Assembly (NCBI GenBank): GCA_038236965.1
Contig: JBBRZF010000061.1
Location: forward strand, 1 to 17,363
Direction: 5' to 3'
Length of the DNA stretch: 17,363 nt
Source: JBBRZF01 sp038236965
GTDB taxonomy: Bacteria > Acidobacteriota > Terriglobia > Terriglobales > Acidobacteriaceae
Shown here: piece by piece, positions 15,413-17,363 of the stretch
Layout: the number at the start of each line of letters is the position of its first letter
Position numbering within the stretch: the first letter of the stretch is position 1
Notes under the pieces: generated by a model
What the model was told of the DNA's origin: nothing
Database searches by the model: none
The model's input: only the letters and a program-made list of their open reading frames with translations
Translations under genes and position numbers: made by a program

Positions 15413-16809
15413 GCGCGCAATTACCAACAAACGCCGCCATCGCATCCACCAAGCCGCGCAAACGCTGCGCCGTCTACTGTCGCGTCTCCTCGGACGAGCG
15501 GCTGGATCAGGAATTCAATTCCATCGATGCTCAGAAGGAAGCTGGACAAGCCTACGTCGCCAGCCAGCGATCCGAGGGTTGGATTCCGGTGGCTGACGAC
15601 TACGACGACCCCGGCTTCTCAGGCGGGAATACGGAGCGGCCGGGGTTGAAACGACTGCTGGCTGACATCGAGCGCGGCTTGGTCGACATCGTCGTGGTCT
15701 ACAAGATTGACCGCCTGACGCGCAGCTTGGCCGACTTCTCGAAGATGGTCGAGGTGTTCGAGCGGCACGGCGTGTCGTTCGTGTCGGTCACGCAGCAGTT
15801 CAACACCACCACCTCGATGGGACGGCTGATGCTCAACGTGCTGCTGTCCTTCGCCCAGTTCGAGCGCGAGGTCACCGGCGAGCGCATCCGCGACAAGATT
15901 GCCGCCAGCAAGCGCAAAGGGATGTGGATGGGTGGTGTGCCACCGCTGGGCTTCGACGTCGAGAACCGCCTGCTGGTCATCAACGACACCGAGGCGGCGG
16001 TGGTGCGACGCATCTTCGAGGAGATGCTGACCATCGGCTCGCCCACCCAGATTGCCGCCAACCTGACGTTGGATGGCATCACGACCAAGGCGTGGACGAC
16101 GCAAGACGGCCAGACGCGGGCAGGCACGCGCATCGACAAGAAGTACCTGCACAAGCTGCTTCGTAATCGGATCTACCTTGGCGAGTTGTCGCACAAGGGC
16201 AGTTGGTACCCGGGCGTGCATCAAGCCATCGTCGATCCCGGTCTGTGGGGGCGGGTTCACGAGGTGCTGGCCAAGGACGGTCACACCCGGTCGGTGGAAA
16301 CCAAGATCAGGTCGCGCACCGATGCCCTGCTGCGCGGCCTGCTGTACGCGCCGTCGGGCGAGCGGATGTACCCGACCTACTCGCGTAAGAACGGGCGCAA
16401 GTACCACTACTACGTGTCCAAGTCGGAGGCCCGATTCGGCGCACCGGGCAAGAGCTACGAGCGACTGCCCGCGCCGGAGATCGAGGGGGCGGTGGTGGCA
16501 CAGATTCGGACGGTGCTCACCAGTCCGGAATCCGTGGCCTCGGTGGTGCGGCACATCCAGCGCAACGGCGCACAGATCGACGAGGCCGCCACCGTGATGG
16601 CGATGGGGCGGCTCAACAACGTGTGGGATCAACTGTTCCCGGTCGAGCGCCACCGCATCGCCAACCTGATGATCGACCGTATCGACCTCGTCCACGCGGG
16701 TGAGGTGCAAGGGATCAAGGTGAAGTGGCGGGAGGTGGGCTGGAACGCGCTGATCGAGGAATTCGCGCCCGACAGCATTGGTGCCGAACTGCTGGAGGTC
16801 GAAGCCTGA
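15409..16809 (+). CDS. Large serine recombinase (resolvase/invertase family)
   Basis: Site-specific recombinase that cuts and rejoins DNA through a phosphoserine link, probably integrating or excising this element. The 466-residue protein has an N-terminal catalytic domain with YCRVSS (nucleophile Ser27) and the arginine motif DRLTR (101-105). The Recombinase domain follows, with PPLGFD near 180 and an RRIFEEM/QIAANL region. The zinc-ribbon position near 307-340 (LLRGLLYAPSGERMYPTYSRK) has no cysteines; the only cysteines in the protein are C20 and C24. The start at 15409 is set by the 4-nt overlap with the DUF2924 stop; a frame extension to 15358 is unlikely. The stop overlaps the next start (TGATG). 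Confidence 0.96.
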   Translation: MSAQLPTNAAIASTKPRKRCAVYCRVSSDERLDQEFNSIDAQKEAGQAYVASQRSEGWIPVADDYDDPGFSGGNTERPGLKRLLADIERGLVDIVVVYKIDRLTRSLADFSKMVEVFERHGVSFVSVTQQFNTTTSMGRLMLNVLLSFAQFEREVTGERIRDKIAASKRKGMWMGGVPPLGFDVENRLLVINDTEAAVVRRIFEEMLTIGSPTQIAANLTLDGITTKAWTTQDGQTRAGTRIDKKYLHKLLRNRIYLGELSHKGSWYPGVHQAIVDPGLWGRVHEVLAKDGHTRSVETKIRSRTDALLRGLLYAPSGERMYPTYSRKNGRKYHYYVSKSEARFGAPGKSYERLPAPEIEGAVVAQIRTVLTSPESVASVVRHIQRNGAQIDEAATVMAMGRLNNVWDQLFPVERHRIANLMIDRIDLVHAGEVQGIKVKWREVGWNALIEEFAPDSIGAELLEVEA

Positions 16810-17180
16810 TGGACGATTCGATGGAAACCTTCGTGCCCCTGACGTTTCGCCGCCGGGGCGTCCAGCGCGTGGCCACCGACGAGCGCAGCGTCCACGACGT
16901 CACCTTGCTCGACGGTGTGGCACGCGCCTTCTACTGGCAGCACCTGCTGGACACCGGCGCGATGCAGAGCGGATCGGCCATCGCCCGCGCCGAGAAACTG
17001 CATCACTCGGTGGTCAATGAACTGCTGCGACTGACCCTGCTCGCTCCGGACATCATCGAGCAGTTCATGGCGGGCAGGCAGCCGCGCCGGTTGACGCTGA
17101 TGTGGTTCCAGCGCAATCGCCTGATGGTCGACTGGCAGGCCCAGCGTGAGCTCATGGCCAGCTTCGAGGAGGACGCATGA
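16809..17180 (+). CDS. Small HTH-type protein coupled to the recombinase
   Basis: A 123-residue protein with METFVPLTFRRRGVQRV near the start (residues 5-21). GVARAFYWQHLLDTG follows at 36-50, then a probable helix-turn-helix from about 53 to 78 (SAIARAEKLHHSVVNELL). After that come LTLLAPDIIEQFMAGRQP and a WQAQRE tail. I connect this pattern with KorB/ParB-like HTH proteins found after such recombinases, without a proven function. Its ATG overlaps the recombinase stop (TGATG) and its stop overlaps the next start (ATGA). A DNA-binding accessory or directionality factor is plausible. It shares its N-terminal motif with the following gene. Confidence 0.8.
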   Translation: MDDSMETFVPLTFRRRGVQRVATDERSVHDVTLLDGVARAFYWQHLLDTGAMQSGSAIARAEKLHHSVVNELLRLTLLAPDIIEQFMAGRQPRRLTLMWFQRNRLMVDWQAQRELMASFEEDA

Positions 17181-17363
17181 GTCTCAAGCATCGCGGACAG
17201 GCCAAGGGCGACCCCGTGACATACCAGACGCCGTTGCCTGCGGGCGGGGTGCAGATGGAAACCTTCCTGCCCTGGACGCTGGTGCGCCGGGGCCTGAAGA
17301 AGCAGGTCATCACGCCGCTGGACACGCCGCAGGAATTCCTGGACGAGGCCCGGCGCGAGCGGC
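17177..17363 (+). CDS. Second small HTH-type protein, related to the preceding gene (partial)
   Basis: Open from the ATG at 17177 to the window edge, 62 codons. A strong GAGGAGG site lies 5 bases upstream and the start overlaps the previous stop by 4 nt. Residues 27-44 (METFLPWTLVRRGLKKQV) align with METFVPLTFRRRGVQRV of the preceding protein, so the two are likely ancient paralogues. The part holding the expected helix-turn-helix is outside the window, so that domain is inferred from the neighbour. Confidence 0.75.
   Translation, partial: MSLKHRGQAKGDPVTYQTPLPAGGVQMETFLPWTLVRRGLKKQVITPLDTPQEFLDEARRER

Larger units (their letters stand above)
11652..17363 (+). mobile_element. Accessory island with serine recombinase cassette; left end truncated, right end outside window
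   Basis: From 11652 on, all genes are on the plus strand and of a different character from the metabolic genes to the left. In order they are a broken toxin-antitoxin pair, a 750-aa protein of unknown function, and an overlapping set of DUF2924 protein, large serine recombinase and two small HTH-type proteins. The recombinase makes this a plausible integrated element. I associate the DUF2924-recombinase set mainly with Proteobacteria, so acquisition by transfer is likely. No tRNA, target duplication or attachment site is recognisable at the left junction, where the first gene is itself truncated. The right end is not in the window. Confidence 0.6.

Noticed and set aside
15619..16710. Minus-strand frame of 363 codons inside the recombinase
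   Set aside because: Antisense shadow of a strongly conserved recombinase in GC-rich sequence.
1..17363. CRISPR array, tRNA, rRNA or insertion sequence
   Set aside because: I saw no regularly spaced repeats, no tRNA-like cloverleaf at the junction, no rRNA sequence and no transposase gene.

Overview
The window joins two unlike halves at about position 11652. The left half (1-11650) reads as chromosome of an Acidobacteriota-like bacterium (Terriglobia type). The main clues are a membrane-sensor protein matching the C-terminal half of acidobacterial Ser/Thr kinases and a tyrosine-catabolism operon containing an uncharacterised protein that I associate with that phylum. The assignment is inference; there is no rRNA marker.

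Left-half layout: pntAA-pntAB-pntB (proton-translocating transhydrogenase, minus strand, pntB cut by the window edge) runs leftward from a good sigma-70 promoter at 2395-2423. Divergent from it is a kinase-less sensor/membrane protein (2464-3954, plus). It converges on a secreted DPP-IV-type peptidase (4019-6370, minus) across a terminator hairpin (3976-3997). The peptidase has its own promoter (6485-6513) beside a cluster of inverted repeats. Next comes a minus-strand operon transcribed hppD (10268-11353) > hmgA (8926-10218) > uncharacterised 334-aa protein (7915-8919) > fahA (6579-7883). It takes 4-hydroxyphenylpyruvate to homogentisate, maleylacetoacetate and finally fumarate plus acetoacetate. 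No maleylacetoacetate isomerase gene of the usual zeta-glutathione-transferase type is present; the uncharacterised gene sits where it would be expected. Upstream of hppD is only the last third of a peroxiredoxin gene.

The right half (11652-17363) is an accessory island, all on the plus strand, of a type I associate mainly with Proteobacteria. It opens with the 3' part of an excisionase-like antitoxin gene and a PIN-domain toxin gene broken by an internal deletion. A 750-aa protein I cannot assign follows. Then comes a tightly overlapping recombination cassette: a 63-aa protein, a DUF2924 protein, a large serine recombinase without zinc-ribbon cysteines, and two consecutive related small proteins (helix-turn-helix type), the second cut by the window edge. 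The peroxiredoxin and antitoxin genes are both beheaded at the same head-to-head junction. That is more like a deletion, illegitimate join or assembly chimera than a clean insertion.

Most worth following up: the unknown protein in the tyrosine operon, the 750-aa cargo protein with its overlapping recombinase cassette, and the junction itself.
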